NCBI GenBank assembly: GCA_964036195.1
Contig: CAXIWS010000195.1
Span: forward strand, 40,740 to 104,739
DNA: 64,000 nt
Source: Sphaerolaimus hirsutus
Taxonomy: Eukaryota > Nematoda > Chromadorea > Monhysterida > Sphaerolaimidae
Direction: 5' to 3'
The translations under genes and the position numbers were made by a program. A model generated the notes under the pieces. The model had not been told where the DNA came from. It did not search any database and worked only from the letters and a program-made list of their open reading frames with translations. Shown here one piece after another: positions 39,454 through 50,191 of the stretch; position 1 is the stretch's first letter, and each line of letters begins with the position of its first letter.

Positions 39454-39654
39454 GTTGACGTTTGCGGTCCGGGTCTTGAATTCTATCCACATGAAATGAA
39501 ATTTGCGGTTGATCCTCCCTTTTGGAAACTAACATTTTTAAATGACGATTTACTTTCTATCAGATATGCTCAAGAAATGGGCCTTTTGCCAAAACCGATC
39601 AGATTTGTCAATGGCTTTGATGAGTTAGCGAAGTTACTTAATTTTTTACATTGA
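39454..39654 (+). CDS. Gene B exon, N-terminal part of Merlin-type transposase
   Basis: Acceptor CCCGTGCAG at 39445-39453, phase 0, continuing 38640-38821. Reads VDVCGPGLEFYPHEMKFAVD, then PPFWKLTFLNDDLLSIRYAQ and EMGLLPKPIRFVNGFDELAK. The segment up to EMGLLP resembles the helical start of Merlin/IS1595-type transposases, where it precedes a zinc-binding motif. The frame ends at TGA 39652 if unspliced. Donors at AGATTT|GTCAAT or GCGAA|GTTACT would allow joining to a Cys-rich piece at 39683 (CFHHQC...CTRCTWC). Confidence 0.55.
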   Translation, partial: VDVCGPGLEFYPHEMKFAVDPPFWKLTFLNDDLLSIRYAQEMGLLPKPIRFVNGFDELAKLLNFLH

Positions 39655-39682
39655 AAAAAAATATAGATTATTTCTCTTATAG

Positions 39683-39815
39683 CTACGGTCCTTGCTTCCA
39701 CCATCAGTGCAAAGGCAATTTAAGGTGGGATCCCGCAACCGCTCCAAACACATGCACGCGCTGCACCTGGTGCCACTAACAGAAATAGTTAACGTGTTTA
39801 AAAAATGTTAAATGT
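39683..39815 (+). CDS. Gene B exon (tentative, Cys/His-rich)
   Basis: After TCTTATAG a frame reads YGPCFHHQCKGNLRWDPATA then PNTCTRCTWCH and a stop. The C-x4-C and C-x2-C-x2-C arrangement could be the zinc ribbon expected near the N-terminus of IS1595/Merlin transposases. Exact exon limits are not determined. Confidence 0.35.
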
Positions 39816-39973
39816 CTTCTTCCTCTTGAATACTATTTATCTTAAATATAAACTAAAGATAGATGTTAGAGGAATATTTATACTTACGTAATAACGTACG
39901 CTGGCAGTGCACTATTGCGCATCGAAACCCATCCCGCATGTTGACCTGGAACACATATAATTATACCTGCGAT

Positions 39974-40165
39974 TAGGGTTCAAACGGGATCCCGATCCCG
40001 ATCCCGGATCCCGTGAAATTCCGGGATTTAACAGGGCCGATCCCGATCCAGAAAATTTCCAAATACCGATTCTGATCCCGATAAACTGCATAGTCCGGGA
40101 TCCCGATACCGAAAAATTTACTGGAAATTATCAAAAGTGATAACGACGTTTTTGCATGCAAAAAT
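39974..40165. mobile_element. TAGGGTTCAAAC element, CCCGAT core (one-sided)
   Basis: Starts TAGGGTTCAAACGGGATCCC. Core as in 32894-33065, then TTTTTGCATGCAAAAATGTG as in 25600 and 42135. No right terminal repeat found. A TTTC microsatellite follows at 40232-40250. Confidence 0.65.
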
Positions 40166-40392
40166 GTGAACGCAAACCCCGAGCATTCATTTTATGCCAC
40201 GTTTCTGGTATCGAACAGTCTTTTTACAGCCTTTCTTTCTTTCTTTCTTTCGAACCGTACGAACCGCCTTTCTTAAGTCTGCAGCCATAATGATTCTATA
40301 ATGGGTCTACATGCGAAATCGGCTCTGATACACAATGGGCCCTAGCCTGTACGCTTGGGTCAAGTTCGGTTGGCACCGATTTTTTTCTTTTT

Positions 40393-40541
40393 TTACAAGA
40401 CTCATATTTCCAACTGCGTGCGAGATATGGTGCTGATACACCTCCGACAGTGGTGTATAGTAGACGGATATTATGTATATATATCCGCAAAACTTCAGTT
40501 CACGATTCCTCCACTAGCTGGACTGATCTATGGCAATGGTA
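40393..40541 (+). CDS. Gene B exon (low confidence)
   Basis: Between an acceptor TTTTACAAG and donor GTAAAA. Two frames are open: one reads THISNCVRDMVLIHLRQWCI, the other SYFQLRARYGADTPPTVVYS. Its place, between the N-terminal and core transposase exons, suggests it is coding. I cannot choose the frame. Confidence 0.3.
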
Positions 40542-40848
40542 AAAAAAAAATTATTTCCAGACCTGACCCGACACCACATTTTAAGTAATTTAAACAGATT
40601 TATGAAATTTGACTGACATTTAAAACAATTTTAAATCACTTTCGCTGTTTCTGAAAGGTTATAAAGTTGTCGACGTGTGAGATCACTGGCGACTAATAGC
40701 ATATTTGCTTGGATAGAAGAGAAAGGGAGGGCTCATCGTTCCCTAACCATACGTCAGGTCCATTTTTTTCATTTTTATAATGAATGATATTTCTTTTTTA
40801 ATTATGACACGAAGTGTTCTTATGCGGATAATATCAAGAATATATTGG

Positions 40849-41095
40849 CCCTACACACACTAGTTTTCACCGTGACTGATGTGAAAATTGAAACGGCGAC
40901 ATGGCGACATCCAGCCTACTCATTTTGTATGCTTTATGTGTTTTATTTTTCAAATTTTCAAAGTTTAACTATCAATTATTCAAACTCAAATTTAAATAAA
41001 ATCAAATCATTCAACTGTGATTTTTAATTTACATTTGATAATATTTTGATTATAACACGAAGTGACGGCGAAATATAACGTGTGTAGCCACAATA
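40849..41095. mobile_element. CCCTACACACACTAG MITE, copy 1
   Basis: CCCTACACACACTAGTTTTC at the left; CGAAATATAACGTGTGTAGCC at the right. It matches 52143-52390 over its whole length (TTTGTATGCTTTATGTG, AATTTAAATAAAATCAAATC). Confidence 0.75.
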
Positions 41096-41440
41096 TATGT
41101 ACTTGTTCCCTAGCCACTTTTTTCAGTAGGGGACCTTGTATAGGGAGTTCGCTCTGAAAGCATCCCCCCATCATAAATTTGAACAAGCCTCAGTTCATAC
41201 ATAAACTCCCAGTCCATCTAACATCTTAGTGATTGTATAGTTCCGGTGCATGTCTCCACTCGTTCGCTATGCGACACGCACAATACTTTGGCCACCACAT
41301 CACAGACTGGGTCAAGCAAACAATTTGAAATTTATATTGACATTGTTGCCATTTTTCATACACTACTTATAAAATTCAGACTATTATCATTTGTAAAGAT
41401 ATTTTTTCTATTTATCATGCAAACACGGGTAATATTACAG

Positions 41441-41584
41441 ACGTTGCTTCTGATATATTGCTGGTCAACTGGAATGACTCGTACTATGACATACAATCAT
41501 TTTAGAATGATGGATTCAACCAGGGCTCAATTGAAGGTACCCAGTCATGAAACGTTGAGCGATTGGCACTGTATGAACCGAGCG
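41441..41584 (+). CDS. Gene B, Merlin-type transposase exon 1 of core
   Basis: Acceptor AATATTACAG, donor GTAAGA at 41585; 144 nt, phase 0-0. Reads TLLLIYCWSTGMTRTMTYNH, then FRMMDSTRAQLKVPSHETLS and DWHCMNRA. This fits the helical segment before the catalytic core in Merlin/IS1595-family (DDE_Tnp_IS1595) proteins: a hydrophobic run with YxWSxG, then S.ET..DW..xxR. Confidence 0.72.
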
Positions 41585-41654
41585 GTAAGACATATTTTTA
41601 TTTTTTAAAGATAAAATTTATTTGTCATCGTATATAAATTTTTTTTATTTCCAG

Positions 41655-41712
41655 CTGCTGTACAATGAGAGAATGGAACATGCAGAGAAAATCAAAATGG
41701 GACGCGCTCCAG
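41655..41712 (+). CDS. Gene B, transposase exon 2
   Basis: Acceptor TTATTTCCAG, donor GTAACA at 41713; 58 nt, phase 0 to 1. Reads LLYNERMEHAEKIKMGRAP, completed to Gly by the next exon. Charged linker helix leading into the first catalytic strand. Confidence 0.65.
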
Positions 41713-41874
41713 GTAACAGTACCATTCTGTGTAAATTATAATGCTGGAACCGCCATGCAGTAATAATATGTATAGCTCAAACGGGTTCAGTATTCCAAAA
41801 TTTTGATATGGCCATTGACATTTTCATATTTCGCAAACAATTGCGCACGGTCATGACATTTGATCCACAGTGAC

Positions 41875-42460
41875 TAGGGTTCAAACGGGATTGACTTTTC
41901 CTGATCGGGATCGGGATTGGTATTTTGAGATTTCGGGATCCGGATCGGGATTGGCCGGGATTGGGGTCACGGGATCGGGATCGGGATTGGCATTTTTCGG
42001 GATCGGGATTGGGGTGTAGGGATAGAGATTTTCGTCACTGTTCTGGCATTCACAGTTGTTCATAAAGGTCTCGAAACACTGTTGGATGCCAGAAAAGTGA
42101 CATAAAATGGACGCTGGGGGTTTGCGTTCATATTTTTGCACGCAAAAATTTCATTTTTTAACTTTTTATAATTTTCACTATTGTTTCCCGGATCGGGATC
42201 CCGGAGTTGGGAGATTCTCCGGATCGGGATCGGGATTTGAAAGTTTTCGGGATCGGGATCGGGATTGGTATTTTTGGATTTTGGGATCGGGATCAGGATT
42301 GGGGTTTCGGGATCGGGATCGGGACTGCTAAATCCCGTAATGTCACGGGATGCGGGATCGGGATCGGGATCCCGATTGAACCCTAGATCGGAATCGGCAT
42401 CGGGACTGCTAAATCCCGTAATTTCACGGGATCCGGGATCGGGATCCCGTTTGAACCCTA
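41875..42460. mobile_element. TAGGGTTCAAAC element, GGGATC core, complex
   Basis: Starts TAGGGTTCAAACGGGATTGA. Right ends TTGAACCCTA occur at 42385 and again at 42460, so either two elements are fused or the end was duplicated. Flanks ACAGTGAC (41867-41874) and ATAATGAC (42461-42468) agree at 6 of 8. Shares its centre with 25319-25848. Confidence 0.75.
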
Positions 42461-42479
42461 ATAATGACACGTAGGTAGG

Positions 42480-42753
42480 CTGGGCCGTAGCCAGGATTTT
42501 AGATCAGTGGAGTGGATTACATACGTATTGTAAAATTGACAACAATTCAACTTTTTGACTGACTTTGTGGTTGTGGAGACAACTAAATAGAATATATTTG
42601 TTGTCTGACGTCAAAATGGGAGCTCTCACACAGTTTTTTTTCTAATTATCACAACTAGGCATCTGTATTTGCTATTTATAGCAATTTATTCTGTCCGACA
42701 AGCGAAGCGGGGGCTGGCTGCCCCCACACCCCGACCCCCTGGCTACGTGCTTG
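42480..42753 (+). mobile_element. D-type MITE (GGGCCGTAGCCAGG)
   Basis: Starts CTGGGCCGTAGCCAGGATTT and ends CCCCTGGCTACGTGCTTG. The interior differs from types A-C (GACTTTGTGGTTGTGGAGAC, TTCTGTCCGACAAGCGAAG). No clear target duplication. Confidence 0.65.
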
Positions 42754-42860
42754 CAAAGGATAATGTTGTAGACGTAAATGAGTACATTAGTCCGATATAT
42801 ATTATTATTATGCTGGTGTAAAATTAACTCTGATTATACACTGTATGGTAATGAAATCAG

Positions 42861-43039
42861 GTTGTCACATAGAGATAGATGAAAGTCTCCTGAAAGGCAG
42901 AAGGAAACTTTCAGTGAACGGGAGAGGTAAATTACTACGTGGGGATGACTACGAATCAAAAATGAACAATTATGGCAATAGGATTAACGGACACTGGGTG
43001 TTCGGTCTTGTTGAGGTATCAGATGGCAAAGTCACCGAG
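42861..43039 (+). CDS. Gene B, transposase exon 3 (first catalytic Asp)
   Basis: Acceptor TGAAATCAG at 42852-42860, donor GTAACG at 43040; 179 nt, phase 1 to 0. CHIEIDESLLKGRRKLSVNG contains the signature EIDES, with the first catalytic Asp at codon 42878-42880. Then come RGKLLRGDDYESKMNNYGNR and INGHWVFGLVEVSDGKVTE, where HWVFGLVE matches the family's second core strand (W-V-F-G-x-V-E). Confidence 0.88.
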
Positions 43040-43295
43040 GTAACGTTTAATATTTAAAATAATTTTTTGTTGCAATTTTCTACCTCTCAGCGTGCATTAT
43101 AAACAACGAGTTAGTAGTCTGAGCGACTGAAAACTGTAGCGAAAATACCCCCCTTACAATACCCGCCCTTTTTAACCCGCCACCGTCAAAATGTACACTA
43201 TTTCGCGGTATTTCGAGAAAATAAGGTTCATTTCAGTGTAGACACCATATAAATATGTCCCACATTGAGTTCACACAATTACATTATCTTTACCC

Positions 43296-43724
43296 CAGGG
43301 CCGTATTCAGGGGGACGGGGGGGGGGGGGGGCTCCAGCCCCCCCCATCCAGGGGCGAAACCAGAAAGTGACCGGAAAATGCGCGACATTTGCAAACTTAG
43401 CGTAAAAATTTTTGCGCGCAAGCGCGCATTCTTCACCAAGACATAAGCTATTATCATCAGATTTGCTCCATGTGGAGGCAAATCTTTATAAATACACTCA
43501 ATGTTGTCCTTTTTGCTGTTTTGTAGGTATATTTACATACACATACAGCGTTCCATGGCACTGGCGCCAACGCCAATGGCACCATGGCGTGGCGTTTACT
43601 AATGGCACCATTCTGCCACTATCTAGCTGAAATTTCAAGGCAGTGGGCTCAGCCCCCCCCCCTCGCCGGCCTCCGTAAAGAAGCACCCCCCCCCCCCCGC
43701 TCAAAAATCCTGGATACGTCCCTG
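43296..43724 (-). mobile_element. B-type hAT MITE, reverse, 7/8 TSD
   Basis: CAGGGCCGTATTCAGG to CCTGGATACGTCCCTG. Flanks CTTTACCC (43288-43295) and CTTTAGCC (43725-43732). Interior as in 20743-21183. Confidence 0.88.
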
Positions 43725-43893
43725 CTTTAGCCGTATCCTACAAAAATATACGCTAACATGTGAGTATGTTACTTTTTTAAAGTATATGTAAAGATATTTA
43801 CCGCGTAGTCACGTACGCATATTTTTCGAGTAAACGTAAGTACCTTTAAAAAACTTTCGAAAGAACATACCACCTCATCTATTCTACGCACAC

Positions 43894-44346
43894 CAGGGAC
43901 GTAGACAGGATTTTTGAGCGGGGGGGGCGGATTGTATACGGAGCCCGGCAAACGGGCGGGGCGGCGCCCCCCCCCCCCCTAAAATTTTGCTTCTGTAGTA
44001 AGGGAATGGCGCCGTGGCGCTGGGGCCATTCATAGGCATGACGCCATGGCGCCACTGGCGTTGGCATTGGCACCAAAACAGCTGTATATGTCTGTTTCTT
44101 ACAGCCATATACAGCGACACGGACAGGAATTTGTTGGTTTTTACTGATTTTCAGGCCGCGGATAGTGGTCAACACAAAATACATGTTGTGTGGCAGTAAG
44201 ATGCGCCCTTGCACGCAAAATTTTTTAAAACTGCGACAAAAATGTCTTCTGGAACTACCATTTCTGGCACATTCCTATGTCCGGCCCTGGAAGGGGGGGG
44301 GGGGCGGCCGCCCCCCCCCCCCGCCTCCCCCCTGGCTACGTCCTTA
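43894..44346 (+). mobile_element. A-type hAT MITE, 7/8 TSD
   Basis: CAGGGACGTAGACAGGATTT to CCCCTGGCTACGTCCTTA. Flanks ACGCACAC (43886-43893) and AGGCACAC (44347-44354). It ends ~25 bp before the acceptor of the exon at 44372. Confidence 0.88.
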
Positions 44347-44371
44347 AGGCACACAGTTCCCACTATCCCAG

Positions 44372-44444
44372 GTTCGACTACGATACGTTGAGAAACGAGA
44401 TCGTGAGACACTAGTGAACATTATTGAGGAAAATGTCGAAAAAG
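44372..44444 (+). CDS. Gene B, transposase exon 4
   Basis: Acceptor ACTATCCCAG at 44362-44371, donor GTTATT at 44445; 73 nt, phase 0 to 1: VRLRYVEKRDRETLVNIIEE then NVEKG. Corresponds to the family's third core strand and following helix (R-x-x-x-T-L-x-x-I-I-x-x-x-V-x-x-G). Confidence 0.82.
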
Positions 44445-44544
44445 GTTATTTAAAAAATAACTTGCTTGACTGGTATAGTGAGGTGTGCTGTTGAGGCGAG
44501 TAGGTACACAGCCCTTTCGCATGAGACATAAATATCTAGTTCAG

Positions 44545-44702
44545 ACCTGCAATTCTAAAAGTCGATTAATCCACAAATTGTGATTTTGAGTAAATCGCAT
44601 TTTAGTTTCATATCCATCTTGTGGTCTGTGCAGCCTGTCAAATGTGGCTCTCTCATTCTTTACATTAAGTTCCATATGTTGAGAATAAAGTGTCAAATTG
44701 TT
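44545..44702 (+). repeat. Dispersed ~150-bp repeat, copy 3
   Basis: TCTAAAAGTCGATTAATCCA, GATTTTGAGTAAATCGCATT, AATAAAGTGTCAAATTGTTA. Same family as 15300 and 28575. Lies in an intron of gene B. Confidence 0.65.
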
Positions 44703-44795
44703 AAGTGACTTCAATCCGTCCGCCGACTGACAATTTTATTACTAAAGTTATGAGGGCTCTATTTACCCACACACTCTATATTAGACTTCTTACAG

Positions 44796-45066
44796 GAGCG
44801 CTTATAATTAGTGATGGATGGAGCGCCTATCAGAATCTAAGCGACTATGGTTATGAGCACTTGAGCGTGAACCATTCGGTTGAATTTGTTCGAAGAGATG
44901 GATACAATACGAATTGCATTGAATCCATGTGGCGACCGTTAAAGTTGAAACTGGTCAAGAATGGCCTAATGAGGGCTGAAGCCCTGCATAAAAATGAAAC
45001 TAATCCGACCTATCCCATAATGCGGGGATTACTGGCTGAATTTGAGTGGCGCTTTGCAAATAATAG
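44796..45066 (+). CDS. Gene B, transposase exon 5 (second Asp and Glu)
   Basis: Acceptor CTTCTTACAG, donor GTTATT at 45067; 271 nt, phase 1 to 2. ALIISDGWSAYQNLSDYGYE has the second catalytic Asp (codon 44813-44815) in SDGWxAY. HLSVNHSVEFVRRDGYNTNC leads to IESMWRPLK with the catalytic Glu (44921-44923). All three DDE residues are therefore present and the VNHSxxFV...NT[NC]xIExxW signature is intact. The exon ends LLAEFEWRFANN, the usual C-terminal helix. Confidence 0.92.
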
Positions 45067-45378
45067 GTTATTAATTAATTTTACTTTTTTACTATTAGGT
45101 ATTATATTTTATAGTGTGTTCTGTTATACTATCCAACGACGTATACTACATCTACATACGGTACCTCAGAAATGTTTACGCACATACAACTTTGCACTTT
45201 GTTGGATATTTAAATATACCTTTTCCGTCACTATCGGTACTCAAAAGTATAGCTCAAAAACATTAAGGCTTTCAGTTTTAAATGAATAATGGCTCCTATC
45301 GTCGCGTTACAGTTGACGTTTTTACAACATAATGTTCACGATTACAACTACTATTGTAACAATATTAAATCCTTTCAG

Positions 45379-45448
45379 CTCATGCACGTTCAATTCGTTT
45401 TTGGACATAATCCGACGCGAATACGTGAAGCCGTGGAATGAGATCCAG
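45379..45448 (+). CDS. Gene B, transposase exon 6 (C-terminal helix)
   Basis: Acceptor CCTTTCAG at 45371-45378, donor GTTCAT at 45449; 70 nt, phase 2 to 0: SCTFNSFLDIIRREYVKPWN then EIQ. In other family members the core ends near here. Confidence 0.72.
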
Positions 45449-45617
45449 GTTCATTTCTTGTTCTTTTCATCTCTGTCTTTACAGTACGATTTTATGTGAT
45501 GCTGTCATGTGTGTCAGGCTTTGTAAAACTAATGTGTCTATTTTGGGAGTTAAATAAAGTGAATCTTAAACCATATATGTAAATTCATTTATAAAAGTAT
45601 ACCTTTACTAATTACAG

Positions 45618-45748
45618 GTAGAAATGGACCGCCACTATAGATTGACCTATATCAACAACTTCATCCGTCGCAACATTTCCAGCAACTTTAACGCAATATG
45701 TGAAGATGATTTGGGATGTCAAGTTGCCGATGGAATTCTTTTGGTAAA
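45618..45748 (+). CDS. Gene B, exon 7 (C-terminal extension begins)
   Basis: Acceptor CTAATTACAG; donor AA|GTGCGT at 45749 keeps frame with 46146 (an alternative donor at 45744 leads to an early stop). Reads VEMDRHYRLTYINNFIRRNI then SSNFNAICEDDLGCQVADGI and LLVK. Not part of the known transposase core. Confidence 0.6.
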
Positions 45749-46145
45749 GTGCGTTAAATATGCAAATTTCACAATATATCGTGGAAATGTCGTAAATCAG
45801 CACATATGTAGAGCCAGTAAAATGGGCGCTAGGAACAAAAATATTATTTTTTGCACTGGCTAAGCATTTACTAATGTCTGCTACTGACAATTAAACCGAA
45901 ATATGTCATAGCGCTGACATCGATCGAGTTTTTGCCAAAATTAGTACATATGTAAATCTACGTACATATAGACCGTCAGGGACGCCATTGAGTGTATTTG
46001 ATGGACAAATAGACAATACCCGAATCGATTCATTGAATACATATCACTTTCACTGATAAATTCAGGGATATTGATGTACATACACTAGTTTTAGATAGCC
46101 ACCGGTACAGACTCCCATTTTTTTACAAATTTTTTAAATTTATAG

Positions 46146-46302
46146 GTTGGCAACTTTCTTCTGGCCTGATGAGACCACATTGGCTGAAGATACGTCTGAC
46201 GACTTCCACGATAGAAGACGCATTTATGATTTCATGCACTTCTATTCGAAATATGTCAAAACGGGAGACATATGCACGGTGCAGGAAATCTATTCGAACA
46301 CG
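46146..46302 (+). CDS. Gene B, exon 8
   Basis: Acceptor AATTTATAG at 46137-46145, donor GTAATT at 46303; 157 nt, phase 2 to 0. Reads LATFFWPDETTLAEDTSDDF, then HDRRRIYDFMHFYSKYVKTG and DICTVQEIYSNT. The clear alpha-helical pattern hints at a folded domain. Family unknown. Confidence 0.68.
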
Positions 46303-46331
46303 GTAATTTTTTATATTTAGATGAAACGACA

Positions 46332-46794
46332 CAGGGACGTACGCTGGATTTCTGACTGGGGGGGGGCGGATTGTATACGGAGCCCGGCGAACGGGGGGGG
46401 GGGGCGGCGCCACCCCCCCCTAAAATTTGGACCTATAGTATGGCCCTATAGAAGAATGCAACCATGGCGCTGGGGCCAGTTGTAGGCGCCATAGCCACGG
46501 CAGTATTGGCGTCAGCGTTGGCACCAACGTCTACTATATGGGTACCTATTTAAACCTATATATGGTACCACTACCACTTTTGGCACTCTTGAACACATTT
46601 GTAATGCAATTTGACACCTGGAAATACACAGTACAGAATGGGGTGGTGATTTGCGCGCTTGCGCGCAAAAATTTATTTGAACTGCCCACAAATTCACCAC
46701 AGAAAAGTCTCATTTCTGGCAAATTTTTCTGTCCGGCCCGGGAACGGGGGGGGGGGCGGCCACCCCCCCGCCCCCCCCCCTGCCTACGTCCTTG
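46332..46794 (+). mobile_element. C/A-type hAT MITE, exact 8-bp TSD (AAACGACA)
   Basis: CAGGGACGTACGCTGGATTT to CCCTGCCTACGTCCTTG, flanked by AAACGACA at 46324-46331 and 46795-46802. Interior resembles the C type (ACCAACGTCTACTATATGGG, GGCACTCTTGAACACATTTG). Starts only 30 bp after a gene B donor. Confidence 0.9.
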
Positions 46795-46805
46795 AAACGA
46801 CATAT

Positions 46806-47165
46806 ATAGAGGGCCCTATCCAATGGGGGGCGGGCCCCCCCCTTCCCGGGGCGACACCAAAAACTGACCAGAAAATGGCACTTTTTAAATGTAAGTGTAA
46901 AAAATTTTGCGCGCTAGCGCGCTTTATTCACCATACATAACGTATTATCCTCACATTTACTCCATGTGGCCCCTAATCGCTATAAATACCTTAAATGTTG
47001 TGCTTATTGCTGTTATGTATGTATATTTACATACATATACACCGTTCCGTGGCGCTCGCGCCAACGCCAATTCCGCCATGACGTGGCGTCTACTAATGGC
47101 GCTAGAGCCATGGCGCCATTCTGCCACTACGTAACAAAAAATTCAGCGGGAGGGACTGAGTTACG
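46806..47165 (-). mobile_element. B-type MITE, reverse, decayed
   Basis: GAGGGCCCTATCCAATGGGG through GCGCGCTAGCGCGC, GTATGTATATTTACATACAT and the GGCGCTAGAGCCATGGCGCC block. The right terminal repeat is lost after AAAAAATTCAGCGGGAGGGAC. Confidence 0.75.
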
Positions 47166-47304
47166 GTTATCAGTACAGTTACGGTACGGTAAAATACGGT
47201 TATCGCCTTACCACGCTGAAACATTTCATTCTCAGAAACGAATAATCTGGCAATATTTGGACGAATTACATTAAAAATAGTTAATACTTTCCGTCTACTT
47301 ACAG

Positions 47305-47417
47305 AATTCACTCGTCCTCGTTGACATGCTCATTCGGTGCATCAAACAAATGAAAAATTTGCGGCTCAAGGGACATAAAAAGAACTACGAACAGTGCGAC
47401 CAATCGACAAGTAAAAA
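47305..47417 (+). CDS. Gene B, exon 9
   Basis: Acceptor CTACTTACAG; donor AA|GTCAGT at 47418 keeps frame to 48182. Reads NSLVLVDMLIRCIKQMKNLR then LKGHKKNYEQCDQSTSK. Helical and basic. Confidence 0.62.
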
Positions 47418-47565
47418 GTCAGTTCTAAATGTTTACGGAATATCACGAATACGATTTATTTTATAAATAAAATAGTTTATTTATAACCCACCTGTACATG
47501 GTCATCTCTACCCCGTTTATCCTACCTTGCTCCCGCGATTATTACGAAGTGCGAGACAGTGGCGT

Positions 47566-47998
47566 AGCCAGGGGTGGGGGCCTGGGGGGGGGGTGACCGC
47601 CCCCCTCCTCCCGGGCGACACAAAAAAATTTGCCGCAAATAACACATTTTAATGGGTACGGCCATTTTTTACCTTGATCACAAAAATTTTGCGCCCAGGT
47701 GCACATTTCACACTTCACATTTTTCTTTATAGCGTTATTTATCGATACACGTCTCATTAGTCTAAATATCACCACAAATTGCTAAACGCGGAAAAATTTT
47801 ACATATATTTAGATCATATCTTCTTATAGTGTAGCCACTGCGGCCAATGCTAACGCCATGCCGCGGCCCCTACAAATGGCGCCACCGCCATACCTCCATT
47901 CTGATATCATTTTAGGCCAGATTTTAAGGGGGGTCGCCGCCACGCCCCGTTCGCCGGCCTCTGTATACAATCCGCCCCTCGGCCTCTCAAAATTCATC
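47566..47998 (-). mobile_element. A/C-type MITE, reverse, diverged
   Basis: CAGTGGCGTAGCCAGGGGTG at the left; GTATACAATCCGCCCCTCGG...CTCAAAATTCATCCGTACC at the right. Middle with GGCCAATGCTAACGCCATGCC. Substitutions toward C are frequent. No target duplication. Confidence 0.7.
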
Positions 47999-48181
47999 CG
48001 TACCCGGCTGCTCCCATCTATCTAGCCAAAATTTTTAAGGTACAGATCATAGCTGATTGTATACGTAACACAACCAACAGACGTGGGCGACGCCCTCCCC
48101 CTCCGATAAAATTCTGCTCTTGTTGCAAGGGAATGAATTGATAGTAATGGTCACACCTCTACCCATAAAATAACTTTACAG

Positions 48182-48283
48182 TGTTGCAAATGGCGAAAGT
48201 GATCAGCGACATGACGACGCTTTAGGATACACGCAAAATATCAAAGAGAGCGGCAAAATGTCGACATCGTGGATACCACAAAG
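48182..48283 (+). CDS. Gene B, exon 10
   Basis: Acceptor AACTTTACAG, donor GTGGGT at 48284; 102 nt, phase 2-2. Reads VANGESDQRHDDALGYTQNI then KESGKMSTSWIPQ. Hydrophilic. Confidence 0.6.
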
Positions 48284-48364
48284 GTGGGTATTTTTTATTT
48301 GTTTCAGCAACATTATAGACATACCTCCCTGCCGAGAACAACGGCTTGCTTGGCGTCCTAACTG

Positions 48365-48508
48365 GCAGGGACGTATATATGGCCCTATATGGCCAAAAAA
48401 TTGTAGGCGGCGCTTTGAGCCCCCCCCCCCCCCCCCCGACCTGCGTAAACGAGCAGCCCCCCCCCCCCCACCCCGCTCAAAAATCTGGGATACGTGCCGG
48501 CCACCAGC
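48365..48508 (-). mobile_element. B-type MITE, truncated
   Basis: CAGGGACGTATATATGG at the left; GTAAACGAGCAGCCCCCCCC and CTCAAAAATCTGGGATACGTGCC at the right. The central part is missing. Confidence 0.65.
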
Positions 48509-48704
48509 TATCTATTTATCACACTTTCAAAATTCCGTTTTTCACATATACATGTTTATTTACCCACCTTTTATTTGTTTAACCTCCTTTTAGCTTTTTT
48601 TGTCTTCATTTTGTATACCTACCTACAGTAATTTCAACTACCTGTAACCTACATCCATCATAATTTTTGTGAAGGTGCGTACAATTGGATAATGTAATCG
48701 TCAG

Positions 48705-48782
48705 CGACAACATGAATTCCATCATCGACGATCACTTGGAAAACGAAGAAAACCTGAATACGGCCCAAGTAAAGAAGAATAC
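48705..48782 (+). CDS. Gene B, exon 11
   Basis: Acceptor ATCGTCAG at 48697-48704, donor AC|GTGTGT at 48783 (alternative CAA|GTAAAG at ~48771). Reads DNMNSIIDDHLENEENLNTA. MNSIIDDHL faintly resembles the LNxALDxFL motif of genes A and C. Confidence 0.55.
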
Positions 48783-49161
48783 GTGTGTTTATTCTTGTGT
48801 TAAAATATCATTTTCATTGAAAGACTTGTTATATACACGACTTTCTATACGTACATTTTCGACATGAAAATATATCTTACTCACATTCTATAATGCATTT
48901 TTTCAGAGGATAGTTTTATTTTTTATAGCGCTGTGGCGATACATATGTGCACTTTCCATATGAAAAATACGTATCTCTAAAAATCGCTGACAGTGGACAT
49001 CCGGATAGGAATGATCTATAAGAGTTATTTTTAATCAAAAATATGCAACTGTATACATGAAGGTGCAATCCGCGCATAACTAGATTTAATCCAAAACGCG
49101 CGTATATACTGTTAAACACAACTACCAAAAAAATGTGACTACTATTACAAAATATTTTCAG

Positions 49162-49311
49162 CCATGGTCATAATGCCGCGTCGTCCAGTCAATTGTCATC
49201 TGGCAACACATACGACATATCATTTGCCAACCCGCTTCCGACCAAGAAAATAGCTCTGTCAACAAACACGACAACACCATCTGCCCTTCCAACGCACTGG
49301 ATCTCCACTAG
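49162..49311 (+). CDS. Gene B, exon 12 (Ser/Thr-rich)
   Basis: Acceptor ATATTTTCAG, donor GTACGT at 49312; 150 nt, phase 2-2. Reads HGHNAASSSQLSSGNTYDIS then FANPLPTKKIALSTNTTTPS and ALPTHWIST. Low-complexity, probably disordered. Confidence 0.62.
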
Positions 49312-49394
49312 GTACGTTATGTTATTCCACACTCAACATACAATATGTACTCAATACCTGGATTACATGAAATCAGTCGCATACCGAGGGAAGG

Positions 49395-49945
49395 TACGAG
49401 TCGACGACCCCCCCCCCCTTGCTAGGGTTCAAACACGATCCCGATCCCGGATCCCATGAAATTACCGGATTTACCAGTCCCGATCCCAATCCCGAAACCC
49501 CAACCCCGATATCGATCCCGATCCCGAAATGTCAATCACTTTTCAACCATACCCCTTCCCGCGCCAGACATAAAAGTGCCACAAAATAGCACATTTATAT
49601 ACGATTTTTTTGACACATTCCATAATTTTTGTGCGCACGCACGGATTCTTACTCCATATAAGAGTTATTTTAAACGTACCAATCCCGACAATGAAATATC
49701 CACTGCAAATATATTGAAAATTACCGGGCCGCTGTATGTATGTAAAATACATACATATAGAGAGGATTCAGCGCCAATGCGAAAGTCAATGAGGGCATGG
49801 CGTGGGGGCTAGGAATTGTACGAGCGTCATAGCGCCTTTGCCTTACTAGAGGGGTCAATTTTTAGAGGAATGGGCGCCGCCGCTCCCATTTGCCCGACTC
49901 CGTATACAATCCCCCCCCCCCCCCCGCCGCTGAAAATGATGGTTA
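49395..49945 (-). mobile_element. A-type MITE, reverse, with nested TAGGGTTCAAAC piece
   Basis: CCCCCCCCTTGC is followed by TAGGGTTCAAACACGATCCC (49424 to ~49550, one-sided), then A-type interior (GCGCACGCACGGATTCTTAC, TATGTATGTAAAATACATAC, GCGTCATAGCGCC) and GTATACAATCCCCCCC...GCTGAAAATGATGGTTACCG. Strongly decayed. Confidence 0.65.
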
Positions 49946-50191
49946 CCGCACTGCCTGAAATATATCACGCCACATGTATCAAAGTTTGTGAATATAGAAT
50001 ACACCTTTCACTAACACAAATAAGCGGTTGATCAATCACATCTAAAATCTATTCATTCAAATTTATCCAACCAACCTTTCTTTCACCTAAATCTAGAACC
50101 TTCTATAACTGTAACCAACCGCTAAAGTATAAAACTAGTACACTTTATTTCACTCTCCGCACACGCATATATATTTTACCTTAAATTACAG

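Noticed and set aside
42107..42474. Gly/Ser/Arg/Asp-rich frames (GSGSGL, RDRD) around the GGGATC elements
   Set aside because: Products of translating a six-base repeat in a terminal-inverted-repeat element.
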